A stretch of 64,000 bases of DNA from Bradyrhizobium sp. SZCCT0231 (GCF_018130245.1 NZ_JAFCKP010000009.1:167232-231231); one strand, 5' to 3'. Positions 1-8,695 are shown, counted from the stretch's first letter. Numbers and translations: made by a program. Notes: generated from the sequence alone by a model not told the origin.

Positions 1-395
1 TCGCCGCCGAACAGATGCGCCATCGGCAGTCGCACGAACATCGCGGCCTGCGCGGCCGCGAACATCTCGAAGCGGTCGCCGAGCACGACGACGAGATCTG
101 GTTGCAACCGCGTGAAGGCGTCGGCAAAGCCGATCACGCCGAGTCCGACCGATTTGGCGACGCCGGCGCCGGTGTCGCTGCTCAGCAGCGTCTCGATGCG
201 CTCGTCGACCTCAAACCCCTCCTCGCGGATGGCGTTGAAGGTGTAGCCGAACTCCGGCGCGAGATGCATGCCGGTGGCGATGAGCTGAAGCGTCAGGCCG
301 GGTGTCTGCCGGATTGCGCGCATCGGCCAGACCAGCAGGCCGAAATCGGCCCGGCTGCCGGTGACGAAGCAGACCTTGCGCGCGCCACTACTCAT
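1..395 (-). CDS. legG: UDP/GDP-N-acetylglucosamine-type 2-epimerase (hydrolysing), NeuC/LegG family, N-terminal part
   Basis: Only the first 131 codons are present; the gene runs off the left edge. Translation from the ATG at 395 gives a NeuC-type start: a short Rossmann strand, then G-S-R-A-D-F-G-L-L at about residues 13-21, then LQLIATGMHL followed by PEFGYT. This is the N-terminal signature of the hydrolysing 2-epimerases that open nonulosonic acid synthesis (NeuC, LegG). The start codon overlaps the stop of the upstream legC gene by 8 bases, so the two are translationally coupled. After LegB and LegC the expected substrate is a 4-amino-4,6-dideoxy-GlcNAc nucleotide, which would make this LegG rather than NeuC. 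Family is well supported; the exact nucleotide (UDP or GDP) is inferred. Confidence 0.85.
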   Translation of the reverse strand, partial: MSSGARKVCFVTGSRADFGLLVWPMRAIRQTPGLTLQLIATGMHLAPEFGYTFNAIREEGFEVDERIETLLSSDTGAGVAKSVGLGVIGFADAFTRLQPDLVVVLGDRFEMFAAAQAAMFVRLPMAHLFGG

Positions 396-1614
396 CGCGG
401 GGCCTGATGCTGGCGCTGCTGGGCAGGTTGATCAGCCGGCGTTCGATGGATTCCGCGGTGGAAAGATCGCCGCGGGGATTTTCCGCAAACATCGGCAGCC
501 TGTGCATCAAGGTCCAGGCCGGGCGCGCGCCGAAGCCGGCGTCGTTGAGAGCGGCGAGGAGCTCGTCGCGACGGTTGGCATTTGCCTCGTCGAGCAGGAT
601 CGCATTCAGCCAGTAATTGCTCGTGGTGTCTTTCGGCTCGTGCGAGAAGTGGACGCCGGGAACATCGGCAAAGGCGCGCTGGTAGGCTGCAGCTAACTTC
701 CGCTTGCTTGCCAGGAAGCCGTCGAGCTGCTCGAGCTGGGCACAACCGAGCGCTGCGTTCAAGTTCGGCAGGCGATAGTTGAAGCCGATCTCGTCGTGCA
801 CGAAGGCCCATTTGTGCGGCAGTTTTGCCGTCGTCGTCAGGTGCTTGGCGCGGCGTCCCAGCTCCTCGTCATTGGTGAGGATGGCGCCGCCGCCGCCGGT
901 GGTGACGATCTTGTTGCCGTTGAAGCTCAGCGCCGCGAGCCGCGCCTGCGATCCGACGGCGTGGCCCTTGTAGGTCGAGCCGAGCGATTCCGCGGCATCC
1001 TCCACCAGCGCAATGCCCCAGTCGCTTGCGATTGCGGCGATCTCGTCGAGCTCGACGGGATGCCCGAACGTGTGCATCGGCGAGATCGCGGCGATGCGGC
1101 GCCCGGTCTCGCGATTGATCGTGCCCTTTGGCGTTCGCTCCGCAATTGCCTCGAGCCGCGCGGCGAGAGCGCGCGGGTCCATGCCGAGCGTCGTGAGCGA
1201 ACTGTCGATGAAATGCGGCACCGCCCCGCAATAGGCGATCGCGTTGGTGGTCGCGATGAAGGTCAGCGCCGGCGACATCACCTCGTCGCCGGGCTCGACA
1301 CCGGCGAGCCTGAAGCAGGCGTGCAACGCTGCCGTGCCGTTGACGACGGCGACCGCGCGTCTTGCGCCCGTCACCTCTTCCAGCATCCGCTCGAAGCGGT
1401 CGACGAACGGGCCGACCGAGGAGACGAAGGTGCTCTTGATGCATTCTTCCAGATAGGCGATCTCGTTTCCGGCAAACACCGGCTCGTGCAGGCCGAGGAT
1501 GCCGTTGGGCGTGCCCGCGGCGCGCCGGACGGCATCGACCACGGCCTTCGGATCGAACGTGCGCGTGGAGATGTCGGATCTGGTCGCGGTCGTTCCCACC
1601 GTTGCCTCAGACAT
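388..1614 (-). CDS. legC: LegC-family PLP-dependent aminotransferase (DegT/DnrJ/EryC1)
   Basis: A 408-residue DegT/DnrJ/EryC1 aminotransferase that would aminate C4 of the 4-keto-6-deoxy-HexNAc nucleotide made by LegB. The internal-aldimine lysine is Lys235 in S-F-N-G-N-K, followed by a glycine-rich loop (TTGGGG); Asp206 in V-E-D-A-A-E-S should bind the pyridine nitrogen of PLP. The N-terminal block GLHEPVFAGNE with VSSVG is typical of the LegC branch rather than PseC. Its start overlaps the stop of legB by 8 bases and its stop overlaps the start of legG, giving a tight legB-legC-legG order. Length is normal and all key residues are present. The product is inferred from the neighbours. Confidence 0.9.
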   Translation of the reverse strand: MSEATVGTTATRSDISTRTFDPKAVVDAVRRAAGTPNGILGLHEPVFAGNEIAYLEECIKSTFVSSVGPFVDRFERMLEEVTGARRAVAVVNGTAALHACFRLAGVEPGDEVMSPALTFIATTNAIAYCGAVPHFIDSSLTTLGMDPRALAARLEAIAERTPKGTINRETGRRIAAISPMHTFGHPVELDEIAAIASDWGIALVEDAAESLGSTYKGHAVGSQARLAALSFNGNKIVTTGGGGAILTNDEELGRRAKHLTTTAKLPHKWAFVHDEIGFNYRLPNLNAALGCAQLEQLDGFLASKRKLAAAYQRAFADVPGVHFSHEPKDTTSNYWLNAILLDEANANRRDELLAALNDAGFGARPAWTLMHRLPMFAENPRGDLSTAESIERRLINLPSSASIRPRDE

Positions 1615-2626
1615 TGTAGACGTCCGCCTTGTAGCGGCTGAGATTGACGGGATTGGTGAACCAGTTCACCGTCTTCACGATGCCGCGGCGCATGCCTTCA
1701 AGGCCGCCGAATTCCGGCGCCCAGCCGAGCTGCTGGCGTGCCTTGGAATTGTCGGCCCAGAGCCGCTCGACCTCGCTGTTGGCCGGACGCAGGCGCGCCT
1801 CGTCGGTCTCGATCTCGATCTTCACGCCCATCACGTCGGCGATCATCTCGACGGTCGCCCCGACCGAGATCTCGAAGCCGCTGCCGAGATTGATGGTCTG
1901 GCCGACGCATTGCTCGGCCGGCGCGATGAGGCCCGCGATCAGGCCACGCGCTGTATCGGTGACGAACGAGAAGTCGCGGGTCGGGCTGACGGCGCCGAGA
2001 CGGATCTTGCGCTTGCCGGTCGCGATCTGGCTGATGATGGTAGGGATCACCGCGCGCGCCGACTGCCGCGGGCCGAAGGTGTTGAACGGGCGGATCACGA
2101 CGACCGGCATGTCGAAAGAGGCCTGGAACGACAGCGCCATCTGGTCGGATGCGATCTTCGAGGCCGAGTAGGGCGATTGGCCAACCAGCGGATGGCTCTC
2201 CTTGATCGGCACGGTCTGCGCCGTGCCGTAGACCTCGCTGGTCGAGGTCTGCACGAAGCGCCGCACGCCGGCCATGCGCGCCGCCTGGAGAACGTTCACG
2301 GTGCCGCGCACATTGGTCTCGACGTAGGAATCGGGTGCGACATAGGAGAAGGGGATCGCGATCAGCGCCGCCAAATGCAGCACGTCGGTGCAGCCGCTGG
2401 CGGCCGCGATCATGAAATGCGGATCGCGGATGTCACCGGCGACGACCTCCACGGACTTCATGATGTCGGCGGGAACCGTGTCCAGCCAGCCCCAGGAGTT
2501 GAAGGAATTGTAGTAGACGATCGCCTTGACGCGGGCCCCGGCCTTCACCAGCTCCTCGACGACATGCGAACCGATGAAGCCGTCGCTGCCGGTAACGAGG
2601 ACGCGGGCGTCCCTCAGATCTGTCAT
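1607..2626 (-). CDS. legB: LegB-type NAD-dependent 4,6-dehydratase
   Basis: A 339-residue extended SDR that should dehydrate nucleotide-activated GlcNAc to the 4-keto-6-deoxy sugar, the first committed step towards legionaminic acid. Visible are the NAD-binding T-G-S-D-G-F-I-G (residues 12-19), the catalytic Y153-S-A-S-K157, and the stretch YYNSFNSWGWLD (about 38-49), which I regard as a hallmark of the LegB branch. The ATG at 2626 was chosen because the conserved Rossmann start follows it at once; the open frame continues further upstream but through sequence without conserved character and into the neighbouring gene. It overlaps legC by 8 bases. A 134-base gap separates it from the upstream nucleotidyltransferase gene, enough for its own promoter. 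Confidence 0.9.
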   Translation of the reverse strand: MTDLRDARVLVTGSDGFIGSHVVEELVKAGARVKAIVYYNSFNSWGWLDTVPADIMKSVEVVAGDIRDPHFMIAAASGCTDVLHLAALIAIPFSYVAPDSYVETNVRGTVNVLQAARMAGVRRFVQTSTSEVYGTAQTVPIKESHPLVGQSPYSASKIASDQMALSFQASFDMPVVVIRPFNTFGPRQSARAVIPTIISQIATGKRKIRLGAVSPTRDFSFVTDTARGLIAGLIAPAEQCVGQTINLGSGFEISVGATVEMIADVMGVKIEIETDEARLRPANSEVERLWADNSKARQQLGWAPEFGGLEGMRRGIVKTVNWFTNPVNLSRYKADVYNV

Positions 2627-2760
2627 GCCGGACCCCAGAAGGCGATTAAGCCAGTGTTCGCAACAAGATGGCGCTATAGCACACTGGCGGTTGCGTGCAA
2701 CAGAGCAGCGCGCCCTAGCTGCCAAATCCCGGGGGATGCAGCAGTTTTTGTGACGCGCGC

Positions 2761-3963
2761 CTAGGTTTGGCCGACCGGGATGAGGTGTTGTCTCACGAAC
2801 CTCTCCAGATTGCCGCCCTCGAACAAATGGCCAGGGAGACCAGCGGCCCGGGCTGCCTCGAGGTCGCTCGGCTTGTCTCCGATCACCATGCTGCGCGTCA
2901 TGTCGACCGGAAAACGCTGCGTAAGGTCGGTGATCATGCCCGGCGCCGGCTTGCGCCGGTCGCTGATGCGGCAATAGCGTGCGACGGTTCCATCGGGGTG
3001 ATCGGGGCAATATTCAAATGCATCCACATGCGCACCGATCCGCGCCATCTGATCCGCCATCCAGCGATGCAGCGCGACCACGTGATGCTCCTCGTAGTAG
3101 CCGCGTGCGACGCCGGACTGGTTGGTGATGACGAAAGCGAAATAACCGGCGTCATTGACCGCCTTCACGGCCTCGCGCGCGCCTTCGATCCATTCGAGCT
3201 TGTGGGTCTCGAAGGTGTATCCTGAATCATGGTTGAGCACGCCGTCCCGATCGAAAAACACCGCCGGTCGCCGCAGCTTGTCTCGCAATTCGCGGTCGGC
3301 GCGCGCGAAATCATCGGGGATGCCGATGTCGATGAAGTAGCCGCGATAGGCCGTTCCGCGCAGCGCGCCGGACTTGGCAAGGCCGGGGAATACATCCTGC
3401 TCGAGCGAGGCGGGGAGGGTCTTGATGTCGTGGAGAACGGACTTGTCGACCACGTAGATGCCGGCATTGACCGGTCCGGTGGCGCCCGCACCCGGCGCGA
3501 TGAAGTCACGAACAATGTCACCGTCGAGGACAACGCGCCCATAGCGATCCCCGACGACGCCGTCGCGCAATGCCACGTGGACGCGCCCGCCGCGCGCGCG
3601 GGCGATGAGATCGAGCAGGTTGAAATCGAACAGCGAATCTCCGTTGAGGAGGAGGAAGCGGTCGTGCAGCAGGTCACGCGCATGCACGAGCGCACCGCCG
3701 GTACCGAGCGGCTCCGTCTCGCGCGACACCAGGATCTTTGCCCGGCCCCTGGCTGCGGCGGCATAATGGCTCTCGACGATGTCGGCCTTGTGACCGGCGA
3801 GCAACAGGATCTCATCGAAGACGTGATAGCGGGCGAGTTCATCGATCAGCGTGTCGAGAAACGGCCGGCCGCCGATCTCGAGCATCGGCTTCGGCACGGA
3901 TTTGGTGCGTTCGCCAAGGCGGGTGCCGAGCCCACCGACGAGGATGACGGCCTGCCTCAGCAT
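2761..3963 (-). CDS. Bifunctional sugar nucleotidyltransferase / HAD-IIIA phosphatase fusion (HddC-GmhB-like)
   Basis: A 400-residue two-domain protein. Residues 1 to about 228 form a sugar-1-phosphate nucleotidyltransferase: G-G-L-G-T-R-L at 10-16, K-P-M at 25-27, NGDS at 107-110, as in HddC and related guanylyltransferases. Residues about 232-400 form a HAD-IIIA phosphatase related to GmhB: DRDGVLN (238-244), TNQSG (280-284), KP (338-339) and IGDKPSD (361-367). In GmhB a zinc loop has four ligands; here Cys319 and His322 remain but the later Cys pair aligns with Ser334 and Arg336, so zinc binding is probably lost. It may make a GDP-heptose, or supply the GDP-sugar used by LegB. Substrate is not resolved. 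Confidence 0.85.
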   Translation of the reverse strand: MLRQAVILVGGLGTRLGERTKSVPKPMLEIGGRPFLDTLIDELARYHVFDEILLLAGHKADIVESHYAAAARGRAKILVSRETEPLGTGGALVHARDLLHDRFLLLNGDSLFDFNLLDLIARARGGRVHVALRDGVVGDRYGRVVLDGDIVRDFIAPGAGATGPVNAGIYVVDKSVLHDIKTLPASLEQDVFPGLAKSGALRGTAYRGYFIDIGIPDDFARADRELRDKLRRPAVFFDRDGVLNHDSGYTFETHKLEWIEGAREAVKAVNDAGYFAFVITNQSGVARGYYEEHHVVALHRWMADQMARIGAHVDAFEYCPDHPDGTVARYCRISDRRKPAPGMITDLTQRFPVDMTRSMVIGDKPSDLEAARAAGLPGHLFEGGNLERFVRQHLIPVGQT

Positions 3964-4408
3964 GACAATCTGTCTCTAGGCGCATCAGTGGAACTAGGCG
4001 CATCAGTGGAAGGTGAACAGCACAAATTCTGTCTCAATGCTCTCGGCTGCTCGACCAACGGAACTTTCTCCCGGCCGCGATCGGCGCCGGATCAAGCCTT
4101 GGAGGAAGCAACGCCACTGACCGGCGTCCTATACCACAGCATGCAAAATCGCGCTGCTCGCCTCGACGGGGCCGTATGCAGTGGTTGTGCTTAGCAGCGA
4201 CCGGAAGCAACGAGCAAGGGAAAACTCCACCACCACTTCGTAGATCGCCCGGGGTCTGAAGCCGCCCGCCAAACTCCACCATTGCCGATCGGAGAGTGCT
4301 TGGCTATGGGGCAATTGATGAACCATAGATCGCCCAGTATGATGTCTGCGGGTGCGCCCTATCCGCATTCTGGACTTCCCATTCATATCCTGTCGGGGAC
4401 GAGAGTAC
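3964..4408. other. 445-base intergenic region between divergent genes
   Basis: No convincing gene. It separates the minus-strand nucleotidyltransferase-HAD gene from the plus-strand Wzz-like gene and so should hold promoters for both. By eye it is less GC-rich than the flanking genes. It contains a perfect 18-base tandem duplication at 3976-4011, just upstream of the minus-strand start. Small open frames in it have no conserved character. Confidence 0.6.
3976..4011. repeat. 18-base perfect tandem duplication
   Basis: The unit ctaggcgcatcagtggaa occurs twice, at 3976-3993 and 3994-4011, without a mismatch. It lies 13 bases upstream of the start codon of the nucleotidyltransferase-HAD gene, so it would be in its leader or promoter. 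It could be a recent slippage duplication or a repeated protein-binding site. Confidence 0.9.
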
Positions 4409-5278
4409 ATGCCGATGGTTGAGCGTACGCTGCAGGCTGCGGTTCTTTCCCGGCTTGCGAGGTGGACAGACGTCGCTATCCGGACGGTACGGAGGCATTG
4501 GGTTCTTTCGATCGTGATCGGCGCGATGCTGTTAGCTGCTCTGGGGTCTCTGGGCGTCGGCCGAAAGGTGGAGTCCTGGACTGCGACCGCGACGGTTGCA
4601 ATCGGTACGTTGCCGAGCGTCGAAGGCATCCTCGGGCAGCCTGGGCCGCCCGTCGAGCGGGTCGAGAGTGCCCGTGATCTGGTGGTCAGGATCGGGGAGA
4701 GCCAGTTTCAAGACAATGTTCTGGCCGATGCTCGGAAAGCGCTCCACGATCCACACGGAGCGTTCGCCGGCGCCTCCTTGCGGGGGATCGTCATAGACGA
4801 TACCGCCATCCGCCTGGAGGCGAGTTCCGCCTCCAAGGAGGAGGCGTTGACCCTCCTTCAACAAACCGTCCTTGCGATCCAGGCTGCCCATCAGAAACGG
4901 TTCGAGCCGAGAATGGAATTGTTGCGTTCGGTTCTCGCTAGTCTACAGGATGCAAGGGGCCGCCTGGGCGATTCGCTCAAAAAGGGCGATATGTACGTGA
5001 CGGCGTCCCGGCCGGATGGAACGCCTGCCGGCCTTACATTGATGGCGAGCCCTGGCGGTTCAGTCGATGGTATTCTCAATGTCGATACACGCATTGCGTT
5101 GCTGGCCTATATCGAGCGCACCACGAGGATGACGGGTCCGCAGAATGGATACTCTCCTGCGACGCAGGGGCCGAGGGAGGTCAATCTCGTGCAAAGGGCC
5201 ATCCTCGCGGGGCTAGGCATAGTTCTCTTCATTGGCCTTCTGACTTTCCTCCTGAAGCGATCCGCCCGGGTCGGATAG
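4409..5278 (+). CDS. Wzz-like polysaccharide co-polymerase / chain-length protein
   Basis: A 289-residue inner-membrane protein with the architecture of a chain-length determinant: a transmembrane helix at about residues 31-50, a roughly 210-residue periplasmic part with helical, charged stretches, and a second transmembrane helix at about 262-283 followed by a short basic tail. No cytoplasmic kinase domain is present. I see no strong Wzz motif, so the assignment rests on topology and on the next gene, which looks like a polymerase. The ATG at 4409 follows a purine-rich stretch; the open frame extends further upstream but without conserved sequence. It probably sets chain length or assists polymerisation of the glycan made by this island. 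Confidence 0.6.
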   Translation: MPMVERTLQAAVLSRLARWTDVAIRTVRRHWVLSIVIGAMLLAALGSLGVGRKVESWTATATVAIGTLPSVEGILGQPGPPVERVESARDLVVRIGESQFQDNVLADARKALHDPHGAFAGASLRGIVIDDTAIRLEASSASKEEALTLLQQTVLAIQAAHQKRFEPRMELLRSVLASLQDARGRLGDSLKKGDMYVTASRPDGTPAGLTLMASPGGSVDGILNVDTRIALLAYIERTTRMTGPQNGYSPATQGPREVNLVQRAILAGLGIVLFIGLLTFLLKRSARVG

Positions 5279-5285
5279 AACTGCG

Positions 5286-6698
5286 ATGGCCCTTCTTGCC
5301 GGAGTGTCCATACTTCTCTTCATTGCTTGGCTGGGGCTCTTCAGGCCGACGATCTTCGTTTGTCTCGCCTTTCTGCTATTTACCTTCGCATGGCGGACGG
5401 TCTCGTCGTTGTATATCGACCTTGCGGGGCCGGTCTTTTCATCCCAGCTTCAGATGTTCGTTGGTCCCGGCGTCATGACGGTGTTCCAATCGACCGCATA
5501 CTTCCTGACGCTTCTTCCTTTTCTGTGGGTCTTCAATGCGCAAGCGCTGCATGATTGGGCGCGGACCGCTCCCACTCCCGAACTGACGGCGAGCCGAGCT
5601 CAACTGACGCTCTCGGACGCCACGTTCTACGCATCCGTGCTCTTCTTGATCCTGCTTTTCGGCGCCCTGATCCACGGCGGCGTCATTCCACTGTTCGCCA
5701 AGATCGAACGTTGGACCTTCAACGAGCAGGCCAACATCCTCCATCGCTTCGTGATCGAGCGCGGCGACATGATCTGCTTCTGGTGGGGAACCATGTTCGC
5801 CGCGGAACGGCTGCGACGCCAGAGATATGATTACCGTTTCCTCTGCTTGCTCGCCGCCCTCATCTTTTACATGTTTCTCGCAGGCGGGCGATTTTCGCCC
5901 TTCTACCGGTATTGTGCATTCTTCGTCATACCTTTCTCGGCCGTTTTGCTGGTGCAGGCCCGAGATCTCGGAGCCGGAAGTTTGTTCAGCTTGATGCCCC
6001 GCATCGCGGATCGGCGCATGGTACTCGCCGGCACCGGCGTCATGGCGGCGACGGTCGCGATGATCGTATTCGCACTCTATTGGAACTTGACGAAGGTCAG
6101 AGGGTTCGAGGGCGAGGCCGCACGGGGAGCGTTTGTAGAGCGCGCCCTCGTGCAGCCGTCGGAGATCGGATGGGCATCCTACCAGCGCGTTCTGGTCAAC
6201 GGAGTTTGGGATGCACGCCATGCCTTCGATGCCCTGTTCGAGCGCCCCATCGTTGCGGGGCGCAACACCACGCCGCAGTTCCTGATGTCCGCGACGATAG
6301 GCGAGCCTCGCACGACGGAGCACATTACGGGTGGCTTTCAATTCGCTGGCGGATTTCCTGAGATCTTCTTCGAACTGCTCGGTCCGTATTTGAGCTGGTT
6401 TTTTCTGCTGGGGGCGGCCTGGATCGCCGCCCTCATTTCCGCAATCATGGTTCGCTCAATCGTTGCCGAGCGATACCTGACTGCGGTTTTGTCGTTCTAC
6501 GTGCTGTATGGCTTCTACGTGATGTACATCGGCGGCATGCTGAACTTCGGGGCGACGCCGACATATTGGATCAAGATTGCCGCTCTCTTGGCCGCGATCG
6601 TTCTGGAGGAGCGCTGGCAGAAGTTGGGCCGCCCCATCCTTCCCTGGGTGCTGGCCGAGAGAACTCGTTTGTTTCGCCGTTCCGCAGTGTCCAACTGA
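5286..6698 (+). CDS. Multi-pass membrane protein, Wzy-like polysaccharide polymerase candidate
   Basis: A 470-residue integral membrane protein with about 10-12 hydrophobic segments spread over its length, and larger soluble loops near residues 80-110 and 265-345. This size and topology fit O-antigen or oligosaccharide repeat-unit polymerases, which share little sequence. It begins 7 bases after the Wzz-like gene, so the two form an operon. The codon choice and base composition look less GC-rich by eye than the surrounding liv and LPS genes, as is common for serotype-specific polymerases. Direct functional motifs are not visible, so the call depends on topology and the partner gene. Confidence 0.6.
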   Translation: MALLAGVSILLFIAWLGLFRPTIFVCLAFLLFTFAWRTVSSLYIDLAGPVFSSQLQMFVGPGVMTVFQSTAYFLTLLPFLWVFNAQALHDWARTAPTPELTASRAQLTLSDATFYASVLFLILLFGALIHGGVIPLFAKIERWTFNEQANILHRFVIERGDMICFWWGTMFAAERLRRQRYDYRFLCLLAALIFYMFLAGGRFSPFYRYCAFFVIPFSAVLLVQARDLGAGSLFSLMPRIADRRMVLAGTGVMAATVAMIVFALYWNLTKVRGFEGEAARGAFVERALVQPSEIGWASYQRVLVNGVWDARHAFDALFERPIVAGRNTTPQFLMSATIGEPRTTEHITGGFQFAGGFPEIFFELLGPYLSWFFLLGAAWIAALISAIMVRSIVAERYLTAVLSFYVLYGFYVMYIGGMLNFGATPTYWIKIAALLAAIVLEERWQKLGRPILPWVLAERTRLFRRSAVSN

Positions 6699-7013
6699 GT
6701 CTCGGGAAAACCCAGCAGGCAAGCATTCCGGCGAACGCGAAGCTCGAATCTGCCCAGTAGGTCGCCGGAGTGCTTTTTCCGCCAGCTCGCAGACACCAGA
6801 TGGGGCCCCTCCAGAGCCATCGTGCTAGTGGCGGCGTCGTCCGATTAGGTGCCCTGCCATTCCCGGTTGATTCCACGGTCGGCGGAGCGTAAACAGACCT
6901 CGAATTACGTCGACGTTTTAGCATGCGGGCCGGAACATCGCGTATGATCTGTCGAATGCTCCCGGTCGGTTTGGTCTGTGCCGGTCCATCGCTTTCCCGC
7001 CGAGTCCTGTCGA
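6699..7013. other. 315-base intergenic region
   Basis: Between the Wzy-like gene and the first of the paired unknown genes. I see no gene, no strong terminator hairpin and no clear promoter. A GTG at 6978 is an alternative in-frame start for the next gene. Confidence 0.4.
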
Positions 7014-7754
7014 ATGTCCAGTGACCTGCAGATCGCAGAAGCTGTCGCGAGGGGCTATCCTCCCGCCGTTCTCTACCTGCGCAATGACGAAATCGTCACA
7101 ACGGAAGTCTGCGCGTTCAACTACTTCGCGGTCTTCATGAAGGATCATCCCGATGTGGATGCCCATGTCTGGTTCTTCGATGGAGTGGGCAAGCCGGCGG
7201 GGTATTTCCACCGTGAACTCGGCGTCAACGGACAGCTGCAATTGCAGACTTCGGAGCTTTGCCCGAGCGTGTCGGGAACGGTCGCGATGGCGCTGATACC
7301 GAAACACGAGACCAAGCTTCGCCCTGGCCGGAAGGTGACCACTGGGTATTACGCACAATATTTCTCGCAGCATGGTGCAGTGACATTGTCGCACGAGCGC
7401 GAGCCGGTCGCGGCCGCACCGTTCCCAACCTCCGCCTGGATGCAGTCCTATCTCACGCGCTTCGTCAAGGAATCCGGTGTGGTGTTGGTGAATTCCTGCA
7501 TGGCACCCGAAGGCGTCTCGGTCGGGACGGCTCGCCTCATGGCCCTGGACGGCACCGCGTTGGGCGAGCGTACGATTCCGGAAATCGCGCCGATGGGCGC
7601 CTTGCGCATCAGCACGCTGGACCTTTTTCCGGAGGCTGAAAGATTGATCGGCGCGAGCGAGGGATTCGCCTTGGAGTTCAAAGGCACTAACATCGCCAGC
7701 CCGTTCAGCTACTATCAATTTGCCAACGGCAAGTTCAGCTTGCATCATTTTTAG
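7014..7754 (+). CDS. Unrecognised protein, first of a tandem paralogue pair
   Basis: A 246-residue protein that I do not recognise. It has no signal peptide or membrane segment and looks rich in beta strands. Its C-terminal half shares a pattern with the next gene: a hydrophobic strand ending in VLVN, a variable loop, L-x-x-x-D-G, then E-I-A-P-M-G-A followed by S-T-L-D-L-F. The corresponding stretch of the next protein is E-I-P-P-L-G-A then S-V-V-D-M-F. The two are therefore diverged duplicates. The ATG at 7014 is preferred; a GTG at 6978 would add 12 residues. It follows the Wzy-like gene on the same strand and ends 5 bases before its paralogue, suggesting a role linked to the glycan cassette. 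Function unknown. Confidence 0.7.
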   Translation: MSSDLQIAEAVARGYPPAVLYLRNDEIVTTEVCAFNYFAVFMKDHPDVDAHVWFFDGVGKPAGYFHRELGVNGQLQLQTSELCPSVSGTVAMALIPKHETKLRPGRKVTTGYYAQYFSQHGAVTLSHEREPVAAAPFPTSAWMQSYLTRFVKESGVVLVNSCMAPEGVSVGTARLMALDGTALGERTIPEIAPMGALRISTLDLFPEAERLIGASEGFALEFKGTNIASPFSYYQFANGKFSLHHF

Positions 7755-7759
7755 GGGCT

Positions 7760-8689
7760 GTGTCCGTGACCCGTTTCCCGTCGAGGCCCTGGAAGCCGCA
7801 CGAGCCGCGCTTCATGTTCCCGACCTTTGCCGGCGTCGAGTCGCGCATGGGTTTCTCGATTCCCGCCTGGTATCGCCCGGTCGACATCAGGTATCTCCGC
7901 AGCCTCGTCGCCGGGAGCTTGCGCAAGAACTTTCGCGAGACGGTCAAGGACCTCGTTCCGGAGCTTGCCAGCCTGGTCGCCTCGGGCTTCAGCAAGAAGC
8001 TGCGATTCAAACTCCACATTCTGTCGCGGGACGGCGACTATCGAGCGACCTACGAGTTTCCGGATAACTATTCGCCCGGCTCCTCCGTGGAGATCGAGCT
8101 GTCGCGTCTTTTCGCCTCGCTCAAGCTGCCGCAGGACGACTATCTCGTCATTGCCGTGATGTCGCGCGGTCGCATGGACGGCTTTCGCTCTTCGCCTGCC
8201 AGCTATTCGATGACCTACATCGATCAGGACAACGTCGCGATCTACCGTACCGGCGCATTTGCCCGGCCCTTGAACGAGGGCAGGCTCAAGGCGCATGTCG
8301 GTTTCACCGGAATCAATCCGAAGATCATTGCGACCGGCGACATCGTCAGCTCTCTGATGCTGATCAATCACTCCTCAGATCCCGACTATGCTCATGCTGC
8401 CCGGCCGACGTCCAAGCTGATCCGCGAGGACGGCGAGCAGATCGAAGGTGATTTCGGTGAAATCCCGCCGCTCGGCGCGCGCGAGATGTCGGTCGTCGAC
8501 ATGTTCGGCAGCCGCGTGTTCGACTTTCTCAAGCCGTTCGGCGGACGAGGGACGACGGTCACCACCTGCACGGGGGTCACACTCGCGAGCCTGCATCTGC
8601 AACGTACCAACGACAACCGGCGGACGCTGCTCGGCATCGAGCACTCGCGCCCCGCGCACATGAACCTCGCCGGTATCTTGCAGCACTAA
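7760..8689 (+). CDS. Unrecognised protein, second of a tandem paralogue pair
   Basis: A 309-residue protein of unknown function, paralogous to the gene just upstream (shared pattern L-x-x-x-D-G ... E-I-P-P-L-G-A ... S-x-x-D-x-F near residues 228-255). It is longer than its partner by an N-terminal extension of about 60 residues with basic and aromatic residues but no clear membrane helix. The rest looks like a beta-sandwich with alternating hydrophobic strands. Only 5 bases separate the two genes, so they are surely co-transcribed. The pairing suggests a heteromer or two related binding modules. A dispersed palindromic repeat lies directly after its stop codon and may end transcription. Confidence 0.7.
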   Translation: MSVTRFPSRPWKPHEPRFMFPTFAGVESRMGFSIPAWYRPVDIRYLRSLVAGSLRKNFRETVKDLVPELASLVASGFSKKLRFKLHILSRDGDYRATYEFPDNYSPGSSVEIELSRLFASLKLPQDDYLVIAVMSRGRMDGFRSSPASYSMTYIDQDNVAIYRTGAFARPLNEGRLKAHVGFTGINPKIIATGDIVSSLMLINHSSDPDYAHAARPTSKLIREDGEQIEGDFGEIPPLGAREMSVVDMFGSRVFDFLKPFGGRGTTVTTCTGVTLASLHLQRTNDNRRTLLGIEHSRPAHMNLAGILQH

Positions 8690-8695
8690 CTAACT

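Noticed and set aside
15-407. Plus-strand frames at the left edge, up to 130 codons
   Set aside because: They are antisense to the legG and legC genes and show no domain.
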